Positions 52,571 to 61,599 are shown, counted from the stretch's first letter. The stretch: DNA of 64,000 bases from Verrucomicrobiota bacterium (GCA_025360015.1 JANYCZ010000008.1:124001-188000); one strand, 5' to 3'. Numbers and translations are program-made. Notes: a model not told the origin generated them from the letters alone.

Positions 52571-53374
52571 ATGAATATATTCGGAAACAGCTTCGCCATG
52601 CAATACCAAAAAGTTTTTCATCGAAAAAAGGCAGGTCTTCTCACTCTCCTCGCCATCGGCATTTCCGCCTTGGGGCCTTCGGAGTCTCACGCGCAGATCG
52701 GTCGCGGCGTACGCCAGGTCATCGTTTCCCAGGCAGCCACGTGGGATTCAAACACCGCCACCATGCAGTGCTATCAGCGCGCCTCCGCGGGAGCGCCGTG
52801 GCAGGCGGTCTTTGAAAAACCGGTGCCCGTCCTGCTGGGACGAAAGGGATTGGCCTGGGGGCGCGGTGTCTTCAATGCACCGCAAAACGGCATCCCCGCC
52901 AAGGTCGAAAAGGACTGGCGTGCCCCGGCAGGCGTGTTCCAGCTCGGCTCACTGTTTGGCTATGCCGCCACTCCGCCCAGCGGTGCCCGCTGGCCCTACA
53001 TTCAGGTGGGCCCATGGGACGCCTATGTGGATGACTCCTCCCTGCCGCAGTATTACAACCGCCACATCCGCATTGATCCCAGCAAGGGCATCCCACCGTG
53101 GTTTGAGAAACAAAAAATGCGTCTGGGCGATGCCGCCTACAAGTGGATGCTCGAGATCCGCCACAATCAGCAGCCCTCCGCCCCCGGCTACGGCAGCGCC
53201 ATCTTCTTCCACGTGCGCCGTGGCCCCGACAAGCCCAGCGCCGGCTGCACCACCATGGCCGAAGGCGACCTGACGCGCCTGCTCCGCTGGCTCGATCCCG
53301 CTGCCTCACCGCACTACGTGCTGCTGCCGAAGGCGGACTATGCGGCCCTGCGTGGGGCGTGGGGGCTGCCTTGA
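52571..53374 (+). CDS. L,D-transpeptidase (YkuD-like) family protein
   Basis: A 267-residue secreted protein. A leader with a hydrophobic stretch (GLLTLLAIGISALGPSESHA) precedes a COG3786-type YkuD domain. The catalytic His and Cys lie in FFHVRRGPDKPSAGCTTMAE (the H-x(10)-AGC arrangement). Such enzymes form 3-3 cross-links in peptidoglycan or attach proteins to it. The start shown follows the AGGG box; an ATG nine codons in is an alternative. The leader contains a perfect 12-base inverted repeat that overlaps the ribosome-binding site. Confidence 0.85.
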   Translation: MNIFGNSFAMQYQKVFHRKKAGLLTLLAIGISALGPSESHAQIGRGVRQVIVSQAATWDSNTATMQCYQRASAGAPWQAVFEKPVPVLLGRKGLAWGRGVFNAPQNGIPAKVEKDWRAPAGVFQLGSLFGYAATPPSGARWPYIQVGPWDAYVDDSSLPQYYNRHIRIDPSKGIPPWFEKQKMRLGDAAYKWMLEIRHNQQPSAPGYGSAIFFHVRRGPDKPSAGCTTMAEGDLTRLLRWLDPAASPHYVLLPKADYAALRGAWGLP

Positions 53375-53378
53375 AAAT

Positions 53379-53404
53379 AGTGGCCCGCTCAGTCCTCTGA
53401 GCGG
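53379..53404 (-). repeat. Family B palindromic repeat, inverted copy
   Basis: AGTGGCCCGCTCAGTCCTCT continues GAGCGG. It is the reverse complement of the family B element with CTCAG in place of CACAG arms, which keeps its own palindrome. It faces the copy at 53431-53458. Confidence 0.75.
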
Positions 53405-53430
53405 TACCAGCGTGCACGAACGCCCAGAAA

Positions 53431-53458
53431 CCGCACAGAGGACTGTGCGGGCCACTTT
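53431..53458 (+). repeat. Family B palindromic repeat, copy 2
   Basis: CCGCACAGAGGACTGTGCGG continues GCCACTTT and is identical to 42178-42205. Both copies are also approached by GAACGCCC, so the repeated unit is longer than the palindrome. Confidence 0.85.
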
Positions 53459-53469
53459 CCTGGCGGAGC

Positions 53470-53536
53470 AAAGTTGTCCAGTTGCGCCGCAACTGGAGTG
53501 TTTTCTCGACCCGTTGTGGCGCAACGAGTCAACTTT
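53470..53536. repeat. Family C composite palindrome
   Basis: AAAGTTG (53470-53476) and CAACTTT (53530-53536) bound a 67-base element. It contains CCAGTTGCG-C-CGCAACTGG (53478-53496) and CGTTG-TGGCG-CAACG (53512-53526). The right end overlaps the malQ stop codon. The first half resembles 46640-46665. Confidence 0.75.
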
Positions 53537-55226
53537 AGCGCTCTGTGCGCTTGATGGCTTTCTTGAGCCACTCGCCTTCTTCTTTCCATGGCGCGGCGTT
53601 GCGGAGTTCGGCGACGGTCATGGGCAGACGGGCGCTCCAGTTGCTGTCGGCGGCGATGCCGGGGACGTTGAAGCGATCCTCCAGGCCGTAAAGATCGGTG
53701 AGCATGAAGGCGGCGAAGCGGGCGTTGCTGGTGAGCAGCGCCTCCAGCAGGGCGTGCCGGATGTGGGCGTCGTATTCAGGCCAGCCGTCGGAGGAGAAGC
53801 GCAGGCCGGCGAATTCGGCGAGATCCCCCAGTTCCTTGTTCCCGAGGGCGCGTGATGATTCTTCGCTGCTGGCGGCATCGCGACGGCGGTGCTCCCAGTG
53901 CGTCTTCATCGGCTCATGGTCGTGCGTGGCGTAGGTGGTGAAGGCGCAGTTGTCATAGGTGCTGCCCATGACCACACGGCCCTGCTCGCTGTGTTCCCAC
54001 TGGCAGACTTTGAAGCCGGGAATGTCCAGGCTGAGCAGGTGCGGGCGCACGTAGTCGGGCACGGTGCCCAGATCTTCGGCCACGACTTCGGTTTTGCCAG
54101 CCGCTGCATCGAGGATCATGCGCAGGTACTTGTCACCATTGGCGAGGTTGGCGGCTTTGTGCTCGGGGGTGTCGTCATCGTTTTCGATGAAGTGCGGCAG
54201 GCGGCCGTCGGTGAGGGCTTTGACCGCTTCATCGCTGAGGTAGCAGAATTCCGCGTTGCGGGTGGGCCGCCACGGGAAGCTGTAGATGCGGTAAAAGCCG
54301 AGCACGTGATCGATGCGGAAGATGTCAAAGACCACGGTGAGCTTTTGCGTGCGCTGCCGCCACCACTGGAAGCCGCCGCTCTCCATCACATCCCAGCGGT
54401 AGTGCGGGATGCCCCAGTTTTGCCCCCAATGCTGCACGAAATAATCGTCCTTGAAGTAGGTCTCCGGCGGCGCGCCGCCGCACCAGGTGAGGTCAAACTG
54501 CTCGGGCTTGAAGAACACATCCGCACTGCACCAGGAGATGCCAAAGGGAATGTCTCCCATGAGCTTGACGCCCTTGCCATTGGCATAGGTGCGGAGCTCG
54601 CCCCACTGGCTGAAGCAGAGCCACTGCACGTAGGCGTGGAATAGGATGCGGTCATCGATCTCGTCCCCCTGCGCATCACGCCAGGCGCGGGCTTTGTCAC
54701 CAGTGTTCAGGCCCTCGCGCCAGTTGGTCCAGTCTTCATGCCCGTGCTCCTCCATGAGGACTTTGAAGAGGCAGAAGTCATCCAGCCAGGAGGCCTCCTT
54801 CTCGCAAAACGCCTCAAAGCTGGCCATGCGCCCCGGCTGGGTTTCGATCTGGCTGAAGGCGCGGCGCAGCAGCGTGTTTTTCAGCCGCCGCACCTTGGGG
54901 TAGTTCACCGAGCCATGGCGCAGCAAGTCAGCGCGCAGGATGCCGGTGATGGTGCTGTAAAATTTCTCGTCCAGCTCCGGCACCACGCCCGGCGAGAGAT
55001 CCAGCGTGAGGTAGTCCAGCGCGACGGAGCTGATGGCGTTGTAGGGGCTGCTGTCGCTGCCGGTGGCATTGATGGGCAAAAATTGCACAAAGCCGAGCCC
55101 GGTGTCTGCGGCCCAGTCGATGAGCTGGCGCACGCCCCCGATGTCGCCAATGCCGAGGTCATCGGGTGTGCGGAGGGCGAAGACGGGGATGAGGATGCCG
55201 GCGCGGCGGGGCTGGATGGTGGGCAT
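53535..55226 (-). CDS. malQ: 4-alpha-glucanotransferase (amylomaltase, GH77)
   Basis: A 563-residue GH77 enzyme that transfers alpha-1,4-glucan segments in maltodextrin and glycogen metabolism. The start MPTIQPRRAGILIPVFALRT precedes the family opening; the frame runs on upstream only as an overlap with the opposite-strand mono-haem gene. GH77 residues are visible: nucleophile Asp in IFRIDHVLGFYRIY, acid/base Glu in VVAEDLGTVPDYV, and Asp in TYATHDHEPMKTHW. SSPYNAISSVALDYLTLDL near the start is typical. Confidence 0.95.
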   Translation of the reverse strand: MPTIQPRRAGILIPVFALRTPDDLGIGDIGGVRQLIDWAADTGLGFVQFLPINATGSDSSPYNAISSVALDYLTLDLSPGVVPELDEKFYSTITGILRADLLRHGSVNYPKVRRLKNTLLRRAFSQIETQPGRMASFEAFCEKEASWLDDFCLFKVLMEEHGHEDWTNWREGLNTGDKARAWRDAQGDEIDDRILFHAYVQWLCFSQWGELRTYANGKGVKLMGDIPFGISWCSADVFFKPEQFDLTWCGGAPPETYFKDDYFVQHWGQNWGIPHYRWDVMESGGFQWWRQRTQKLTVVFDIFRIDHVLGFYRIYSFPWRPTRNAEFCYLSDEAVKALTDGRLPHFIENDDDTPEHKAANLANGDKYLRMILDAAAGKTEVVAEDLGTVPDYVRPHLLSLDIPGFKVCQWEHSEQGRVVMGSTYDNCAFTTYATHDHEPMKTHWEHRRRDAASSEESSRALGNKELGDLAEFAGLRFSSDGWPEYDAHIRHALLEALLTSNARFAAFMLTDLYGLEDRFNVPGIAADSNWSARLPMTVAELRNAAPWKEEGEWLKKAIKRTER

Positions 55227-55313
55227 GAGCGGAAGGACAGACCAGACTGATCGAATGACGAATGTTTGGTGGTTGTGTGCTGCGATTTGGGTAGCTTGGC
55301 AAGCGTATAGAGC

Positions 55314-56573
55314 ATGATGCGTTCCCGATTCCTGTCGATACTGGTGTTTTTGACGATCTCCGCCGCCCAGGCTGCGGAGACGAAGGAGCCGCGTGTCATT
55401 GATTTCAAAGGGCCGCCGCATTCCTACCTCGAAGCCAGGCCGAAGGACCGCTTTGCCGAGCTGCAGGAAAAGGCGCAAAAGGGCGAGGTGAAGCTGGACA
55501 CCGCCAACGATAAGGCCTTCCTCACCAGCCTGCTGGCGGCGCTGAACATCCCCGTCAGCTCGCAGATCATGGTGTTTTCCGCGAGTTCGCTGCAAAGCGA
55601 GATCATCAATCCGCGCAATCCACGCGCGCTGTACTTCAATGAGGACACCTACCTCGGCTGGGTGCCGGGCGGGCTGGTGGAGATCATCGCTGCAGACCCT
55701 GAGATGGGGCCGATGTTTTATGTCTTTGACCGCCTGCGCCCCGGCGGCCCGGTGCCAAACGTGACGCGCTCCACGAAGTGCATGAACTGCCACGCCGGCA
55801 ATGCCACGCGCCGTCTGCCAGGATTGATCGCGGAGTCGCTGCTCGTCTCCCGTGCCGGATCGAGCCTGGAAACCTTTCGCCGAGATGTGCAGGGGCATCA
55901 GATCCCGCTGGAGCTGCGCTTCGGCGGCTGGCACCTGACCGGCCAGCACAACATCGCCAACAACAAGGCGAACGTGATGGGCATCCCGAACAACGGGAAG
56001 AATCAGATCGCCTCCGTGAATCCGGGGCAGTACTCAGATCTAGGCCTCCTCCTGCTGCCCACCAGCGACATCCTGCCGAATCTGGTGAATGAGCACCAGA
56101 TGGGCTTCGAGAACCGGCTGGTCTATGCCATCTACACCGTGCGCCAGCTCAAGAGCGAGGGCAAAGGCACGCTGGGCCCTGCGGCGAAGGCGGAGATCGA
56201 GGAACGCGCGCAGGAACTCGCCCGTTATATCGTCTTCGCCGACGAAGCCAAATTCCCCGCCAAAGGCATGGTCGGCGATCCCGCCTACGTGCAGGATTTC
56301 CTGCGCGACCGCAAAACTTCGAAGGCAGGCCTGTCGCTGAAGGATCTCGATTTGAAGACCCACATGTTCAAGCACCGCTGCAGCTACATGCTCTACACAG
56401 ACACCTGGAAAGCCGCGCCCAAGGAGCTCAAGGAGCGCATCTACTACCACATGGCCCTCTACCTCCGTGAGCAGCCCGACGCCCAGCACGCGCACCTCGC
56501 CCCTGGAGAACGCGTGGCGATTCGCAACATTCTGAAGGACACGATGACGGATTTGCCGGCGTGGTGGAGGTGA
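55314..56573 (+). CDS. Periplasmic mono-haem protein (CXXCH) of unknown function
   Basis: A 419-residue protein with a signal peptide (SILVFLTISAAQAAETK). One haem-binding CMNCH lies near residue 158 in TRSTKCMNCHAGNATRRLPG, but the surroundings are not a classical cytochrome c fold. Other conserved-looking blocks are HSYLEARPKDRFAELQEKA, IINPRNPRALYFNEDTYLGW and LGLLLLPTSDILPNLVNEHQ. Homologues are frequent in Planctomycetes and Verrucomicrobia without assigned role. It is divergent from malQ. Confidence 0.8.
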   Translation: MMRSRFLSILVFLTISAAQAAETKEPRVIDFKGPPHSYLEARPKDRFAELQEKAQKGEVKLDTANDKAFLTSLLAALNIPVSSQIMVFSASSLQSEIINPRNPRALYFNEDTYLGWVPGGLVEIIAADPEMGPMFYVFDRLRPGGPVPNVTRSTKCMNCHAGNATRRLPGLIAESLLVSRAGSSLETFRRDVQGHQIPLELRFGGWHLTGQHNIANNKANVMGIPNNGKNQIASVNPGQYSDLGLLLLPTSDILPNLVNEHQMGFENRLVYAIYTVRQLKSEGKGTLGPAAKAEIEERAQELARYIVFADEAKFPAKGMVGDPAYVQDFLRDRKTSKAGLSLKDLDLKTHMFKHRCSYMLYTDTWKAAPKELKERIYYHMALYLREQPDAQHAHLAPGERVAIRNILKDTMTDLPAWWR

Positions 56574-56636
56574 GAGACCTGATCAAAACCAGACCAACCG
56601 TAGAGATAATCGGCTGACTGCATCTTGGTAGGCAGT

Positions 56637-57992
56637 TTATTTGGAACCAGATTGAATCCGTTCACTTCTCTGCTTCAACTCTTCAACGTGCTTGCGAACT
56701 AATTCGATTTCGCGCTGGTGATCACGCTTGAGTTCCTCGGTCTGTTCTGCCGACATCGGCGCTGGCCCGAGTGCACTCACCATTCCATCAAAAAGTTTCA
56801 TTCCACAAAACAGGAATACGCCCCCCATGACAGCAAACATCATGCCGTGGGGATTGTTTGGACGTAACCTCTTAACCACCCGGTGAAAAGCGAACTGGAT
56901 CCAGCGCCCCTTCGTCGCATTCTTCCAAACCTCTTCCGGGACAACGCCGCGTACCAGCGAAAATCCCGCCCATCCTTTTCCAAGAATGAAAACAGCGGCC
57001 AGTGCTTGGCGGGGAAAGTCAGCCGTCCAATCACACGCGGCATCGGGATGATCCAGCCGTTGCGACCAAAAACTGCGGTGTTCCGGCACCAAGTCACGGA
57101 ATGCCAGGCCTCGCGTGATGGCAATTTGGAGGCTGTCGAGTTTGATCGAATACTCGGAGGCATCGAGCAGGTGTTGCAGTTTACGCAGGATGGAATGGGC
57201 GATGAAGGGTTTATGCAAGGCCATCAGACCCGCCGCACGAAAGAACACGTCCACCGTGCTAGGTGACAATGCATCGGTCAGACAATCATCGAGTTTTTGC
57301 ACGAGCACGGCGAGGTGAGCCTGGTTGCCAGCCTTCTCCAGCGCATCCATGGCACTCTGCACGAATCCAGCACACCCGCCCCGCAACAGGCAGAAAAGGA
57401 TGGCGACAGGAGCGCTCATGCCAAAAAGTTTCATGTCCTCGTCAAAGGCATCGCTGAGGATGCACTCAAGCGCGAAGGGAGGAATGCCACACTCCATCAC
57501 ATCGGATGCCAGCGCGCTGAGCGCCTGGGCGATGACGTCCATATGTCGCGGCGTCCCCTTTAGCGCACAATCGAGAGATTCGAGCGAATAGGACCACTGG
57601 CGCGGCCAGTTGCGCTCAGGTTTCGAGTGCCTGCGCTGCTCGATGACTGGCTCCTCACCAAGTTTGTGCGGCAGAACTGGCACCTCCCCCTCAGCCCAGG
57701 AGGACAGCAATGATGGAAGCGCAATAGGCGAAGTCGAAACGGCGGGAGGAGTCTCGACTGACGGCTCCTGGAGCAGCACATTTACGACATCATCAGCCCA
57801 GTCATCATCATGGGTCGGCGAACGCTGTTGCAGCCATTTGAGAGCCAGCTCATAGGCGGTACGCAGCCGCTGAAATCCTTCCGGGTCCTGATCGGGGCGA
57901 TAAATTTTGAGCAGCTTGGCATACGCGGAACGCACCTGCTTTTCATTCGCAGTGTCGGGGTCCAGGCCAAGAATGCTCCACGGATTAGCCAT
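56637..57992 (-). CDS. Membrane J-domain protein partnered with HscC-type Hsp70
   Basis: A 451-residue protein with an amino-terminal J-like domain (MANPWSILGLDPDTANEKQV, then RSAYAKLLKIYRPDQDPEGF). The signature HPD is RPD (residues 32-34), which should weaken or alter Hsp70 stimulation. A long helical middle has no recognised domain. A single transmembrane helix (GMMFAVMGGVFLFCGMKLF) lies near the end, followed by a charged coiled coil (RDHQREIELVRKHVEELKQR). It overlaps the Hsp70 stop by 8 bases. The order resembles enterobacterial hscC with its dedicated J-proteins DjlB/DjlC. Confidence 0.75.
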   Translation of the reverse strand: MANPWSILGLDPDTANEKQVRSAYAKLLKIYRPDQDPEGFQRLRTAYELALKWLQQRSPTHDDDWADDVVNVLLQEPSVETPPAVSTSPIALPSLLSSWAEGEVPVLPHKLGEEPVIEQRRHSKPERNWPRQWSYSLESLDCALKGTPRHMDVIAQALSALASDVMECGIPPFALECILSDAFDEDMKLFGMSAPVAILFCLLRGGCAGFVQSAMDALEKAGNQAHLAVLVQKLDDCLTDALSPSTVDVFFRAAGLMALHKPFIAHSILRKLQHLLDASEYSIKLDSLQIAITRGLAFRDLVPEHRSFWSQRLDHPDAACDWTADFPRQALAAVFILGKGWAGFSLVRGVVPEEVWKNATKGRWIQFAFHRVVKRLRPNNPHGMMFAVMGGVFLFCGMKLFDGMVSALGPAPMSAEQTEELKRDHQREIELVRKHVEELKQRSERIQSGSK

Positions 57993-59667
57993 TATTATCG
58001 GGAAAAAAAGGTGCCATGAAAGTGTCCAGATCCTTGGCCGCCTCGGCAATGCGTTCGCGCTCCTGGCTGATCAGGGCCGCCTCGAAGGTTTCGAGAAATC
58101 CTTCCAGCGAGCCACGCATCTCGCCTGAGAGATCGGCATACAGCCGGTTCGCCCGTTCGATGCGCGCACGGTTTTCGGGCTTGTCGGCGGGATTCGTCTT
58201 CAGCGGCTGCAGCATGCGCAGAGCTGCGGCAATCTGCTCGGCGCTGAGAGTACCCGGACGCTGCTCAAAGACCTTTGTCACCTTCTTCCCCGTTTCTTTG
58301 ATGGTCACTTCGACTTCGAGAATGCTGTTCATGTCATAGGTGAAGCGCACATCCACCTGGCCTGGATACTTTTGACTTGGGCGGGAACGCAGCCCTTTGA
58401 TCATGAGCTTGCCAATGCTGCGGTTGTCTTTGACCAGCCGGCTCTCGCCCTGATACACCTGAATGTTCAGCTCATCCTGCTCTGGGGAGAGGGTTTGAAA
58501 GCCTTCGCTGCGGCTGCAAGGCACCATCGTATTGCGCTCGATGATCGGAGAGAAAAAACCATTCTCACGATGCCCGCGCACCAGTTCCTTGGTGGTTTCA
58601 ATGCCCATCGTGTGCGGGCACACATCGGTGAGCACCAGGTCTTTGACGGCGGCATCTTCCGCCACCAGAGCCTGCTGCACGGCCGCCCCCAGCGCCACCA
58701 CACGGTCTGGGTCCAGAGTACGAGAGGGCTCCATGCCGAGCAGATCGCGCAGGTCCTCAAAAACCACGGGCATGCGACTTGCCCCGCCAACCATCAGCAC
58801 GGCATCGATCTGCTTGGGCGTGAGTCCGGCATCACGCATCGCCCTGCGCACCACAGGCCGCAGACGCGCGGTGATGGAGGCCGTGGCAGTAATGAAATCA
58901 TCCCGCGTAATGGATGCCTCTTTGCCATGGAGTGTGATCGTGGTGCCGGTCTGCTTTGACAGCTCGCGCTTCAGCATTTCCACGCGCTCACGCCAGCGCA
59001 AGGCTTCGTTGGCAGGAGGACTCCAGTTAAACTCGCGCTCAATCCATTGAGTGAAAGCATCGGTGTAATCCTCTCCGCCCAGCCGGCTCTCGCCCGAGGA
59101 GGCTTTGACTTCCACAACGCCTTCAAACGATTCAAGCAGCGTGACATCGAAGGTGCCGCCGCCCAGATCATAGACCAGTAGCGTGCTGAGGTCTTCCGTC
59201 GCGCGGTAGCCGTAGGCCAGCGCCGCAGACGTGGGCTCATTGAGCAGGCGCAGCACCTTGAGCCCTGCAATGGCCGCTGCATCCACCGTGGCCTGGCGCT
59301 GCAGATCATGAAAATACGCAGGCACAGTGATCACCGCCGAATCCACCGTGGTCTGCAACTGAACTTCCGCAATGCGCTTCAGCTCCCGCAGCACGAGCGC
59401 GGAGCATTCCACCGGCGACCATTTGCGCCCGCCGAACTCATAGGTTGTGTCCGTGCCCATGTCCCGCTTGAAGCATGCCTGTCCTGCATTTGGGTCTGTC
59501 ACCAGACGGTCCTTGGCCGCACGTCCCACCAGCAGCGTCCCATCTTCCGCGACCGCGACGACCGAAGGAATCAGATCCTCCCCCAGTTCATTCTTCAATG
59601 TCACGGGCTCCCCATTGCTCAGAATGGCAACGAGACTGTTGGTGGTGCCCAGGTCGATCCCAATCAT
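57985..59667 (-). CDS. hscC: HscC-type specialised Hsp70 chaperone
   Basis: A 560-residue Hsp70 close to the length of E. coli HscC (about 556) rather than DnaK (about 640), because the lid is short. The ATPase domain is intact: GIDLGTTNSLVAILSNGEPV, TVPAYFHDLQRQATVDAAAI, LLVYDLGGGTFDVTLLESFE and LMVGGASRMPVVFEDLRDLL. The substrate domain begins near LVLTDVCPHTMGIETTKELV. It is followed, with an 8-base overlap, by a membrane J-domain protein. It would act on specific clients rather than general folding. Confidence 0.88.
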   Translation of the reverse strand: MIGIDLGTTNSLVAILSNGEPVTLKNELGEDLIPSVVAVAEDGTLLVGRAAKDRLVTDPNAGQACFKRDMGTDTTYEFGGRKWSPVECSALVLRELKRIAEVQLQTTVDSAVITVPAYFHDLQRQATVDAAAIAGLKVLRLLNEPTSAALAYGYRATEDLSTLLVYDLGGGTFDVTLLESFEGVVEVKASSGESRLGGEDYTDAFTQWIEREFNWSPPANEALRWRERVEMLKRELSKQTGTTITLHGKEASITRDDFITATASITARLRPVVRRAMRDAGLTPKQIDAVLMVGGASRMPVVFEDLRDLLGMEPSRTLDPDRVVALGAAVQQALVAEDAAVKDLVLTDVCPHTMGIETTKELVRGHRENGFFSPIIERNTMVPCSRSEGFQTLSPEQDELNIQVYQGESRLVKDNRSIGKLMIKGLRSRPSQKYPGQVDVRFTYDMNSILEVEVTIKETGKKVTKVFEQRPGTLSAEQIAAALRMLQPLKTNPADKPENRARIERANRLYADLSGEMRGSLEGFLETFEAALISQERERIAEAAKDLDTFMAPFFPDNNG

Positions 59668-59690
59668 CGCATATTAGAAAGTGCGGTTTG

Positions 59691-60632
59691 TTACAGGCTC
59701 AGCTCCAGCATGCGCAGAATCGGCTTCTCCGCGCGGGCGCGCAGGTCTTCCGGCATCTCCACTCGCGGCGAGAGATCGCGCAGGCAGTCGTGCAGTTTTT
59801 GCAACGTGTTCAGCTTCATGTAGCGGCAGTCGGCGCAGGCACAGTGGCCGGTGGGGCCGGGGATGAATTTCTTGCCGGGCACTTCGCGCTCCAGACGGTG
59901 CAGCATACCGCTTTCGGTGACGATGATGAAGGTGCTAGCGGGACTGCTGCGGCAGTAGCCGATCATCTTCTCGGTGCTGCACACTTCATCGGCCAGAATG
60001 CGCACGGCGTAGGTGCATTCAGGATGGGCCACGACCTTGGCGTCCGGGTGCTCGTCTTTGATCTGCTGAATGCTGTCGCGGGTGAACTCCACATGCACGT
60101 AGCAAGCGCCTTTCCACAGGTCCATCTTGCGGCCCGTGCGTTCCATGACCCAGGAGCCGAGATTTTGATCTGGCACGAAAAGGATGGGGCGGTCTTTTGG
60201 CGCAGCTTCGACGATCTTGTCGGCGTTGCCGCTGGTGCAGATGCAGTCGCTCAGCGCCTTCACGTGGCCGCTGCAATTGATGTAGGCGATGACGTAGTAG
60301 TTCTTGGCCGCGTTCGCTTTCAAAAAGGCCTCAAGCTGGGGCCCGGGGCAGCTCTGCTCCAGCGAGCATCCGGCGTTGGCATCCGGCAGCACCACGATCT
60401 TGCCGGGGTTCACGATTTTGGCCGTTTCCGCCATGAAATGCACGCCGCAGAAGACGATGACGTCCGCCTCGGTCTCCTTCGCCTTGTAGGCAAGCCCGAG
60501 GGAATCCCCCACAAAGTCAGCGATCTCCTGAATGGCCTTGTCCTGGTAATTGTGCGCCAGGATCACGGCATTGCGCTCCTGTTTGAGACGACGGATTTCT
60601 TCGATGAGGCTGGGGGCGGTGGTGTCGACCAT
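59691..60632 (-). CDS. nadA: Quinolinate synthase
   Basis: A 313-residue 4Fe-4S enzyme that condenses iminoaspartate with dihydroxyacetone phosphate in NAD synthesis. The start MVDTTAPSLIEEIRRLKQER and the first domain (ILAHNYQDKAIQEIADFVGD, DVIVFCGVHFMAETAKIVNP) are canonical. Cluster cysteines are at the VFCGVHF, YINCSG and CACADCR sites. It is 23 bases before the hscC ATG, on the same strand but probably not functionally linked. Confidence 0.96.
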   Translation of the reverse strand: MVDTTAPSLIEEIRRLKQERNAVILAHNYQDKAIQEIADFVGDSLGLAYKAKETEADVIVFCGVHFMAETAKIVNPGKIVVLPDANAGCSLEQSCPGPQLEAFLKANAAKNYYVIAYINCSGHVKALSDCICTSGNADKIVEAAPKDRPILFVPDQNLGSWVMERTGRKMDLWKGACYVHVEFTRDSIQQIKDEHPDAKVVAHPECTYAVRILADEVCSTEKMIGYCRSSPASTFIIVTESGMLHRLEREVPGKKFIPGPTGHCACADCRYMKLNTLQKLHDCLRDLSPRVEMPEDLRARAEKPILRMLELSL

Positions 60633-60794
60633 GGAAATGAGAGGGAAGAAGAGCGTAAAACGGAGCGGAACGAGGTCAAGAGAGCTTCGCGGAGGCTCTT
60701 CCTCGATCATGGTCCGCCCGCTAGCCGCTGCGGGATCGAAGAACTAAAAAGTGAAAACGAGGACGAAGTCCACCTCAACAGTCCTCGCCGCACG

Positions 60795-60829
60795 CATTCG
60801 TCATTCGTCATTCGTCATTCGACATTCCG
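60795..60829 (+). repeat. Heptamer tandem repeat upstream of a membrane-protein gene
   Basis: CATTCGT is repeated three times, then CATTCGA and CATTCCG, 35 bases in all. It lies 27 bases before the GTG start at 60856 and is prone to slippage. Confidence 0.7.
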
Positions 60830-60855
60830 CCTTCATCATTCCAAAGTTCCCCCCC

Positions 60856-61575
60856 GTGACCCAAAAACAGCCGCATCCTCTTCTCGACCTCGCTCTCACC
60901 GTCATCCTGCCGTCCATCGCCTTGGAAAAACTCAGCGCGCCGGATCGCCTCGGCCCGCTGTGGGCGCTGATCGTGGCGCTGCTGCTACCGCTGGGTTTTG
61001 GCATCTGGTGCTTCATGCAGAAGCGCGGGCTGAACTTCTTTTCCGTGCTCGGGCTGATCGCCGTCATCGTCACTGGGGTGCTGGGATTGTGGAATTTGAA
61101 TGCAACGTGGTTTGCGGTGAAGGAGGCCATGTTCCCCATCTTCCTCGGCATCGCCTTTCCGCTGAGCCATCGCTGGGGCAAACCGCTCATCAATGAGATG
61201 CTGCTCAATCCCCAGGTGATCAACCAGCCCGTCCTGCACCAGGCGTTGGACACTCCGGAGAAGCACCACAGCTTCGCTCTGCTGCTCAAGAAAGCCTCCT
61301 GGGGCATGGCCGGCACGATGCTGCTCTCCTCCGCCGCCAACTTCGCCCTCGCCCTCTACCTGCTGGGAGACAAAGCGCCGGGCAGCGAGGAATACACCAA
61401 GGCTATCGGTCGCCTAAACTGGAGCGGCTTCCTCGTCATCGGCATCCCGCTCATGGGCGTCACCTTCGGCCTGCTCATGTGGCTGCTGCGCTCCATCACC
61501 CGGCTCACCGGTTTGGAGCGGGACGATCTGATGAATCAAGGCACCACGGTGCGCAAGCAGGTGAACAACGGCTGA
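60856..61575 (+). CDS. VC0807-like integral membrane protein
   Basis: A 239-residue protein with about six predicted transmembrane helices (ALTVILPSIALEKL; LWALIVALLLPLGFGIWCF; FFSVLGLIAVIVTGVLGLW; MLLSSAANFALALYLLG; FLVIGIPLMGVTFGLLMWLL). It resembles the VC0807 family seen in gamma-proteobacteria. Its function is unknown. The start used is GTG 60856, just before TQKQPHPLLDLAL; the frame is open upstream through the heptamer tandem repeat, which gives a low-complexity leader that is unlikely to be translated. Confidence 0.72.
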   Translation: MTQKQPHPLLDLALTVILPSIALEKLSAPDRLGPLWALIVALLLPLGFGIWCFMQKRGLNFFSVLGLIAVIVTGVLGLWNLNATWFAVKEAMFPIFLGIAFPLSHRWGKPLINEMLLNPQVINQPVLHQALDTPEKHHSFALLLKKASWGMAGTMLLSSAANFALALYLLGDKAPGSEEYTKAIGRLNWSGFLVIGIPLMGVTFGLLMWLLRSITRLTGLERDDLMNQGTTVRKQVNNG

Positions 61576-61599
61576 TTTCCTGCCCAGCCTAAAAAACGT

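Noticed and set aside
55227..55949. Amino-terminal extension of malQ by 241 codons
   Set aside because: It overlaps the opposite-strand mono-haem gene and adds no GH77 sequence; the start at 55226 precedes the family opening.
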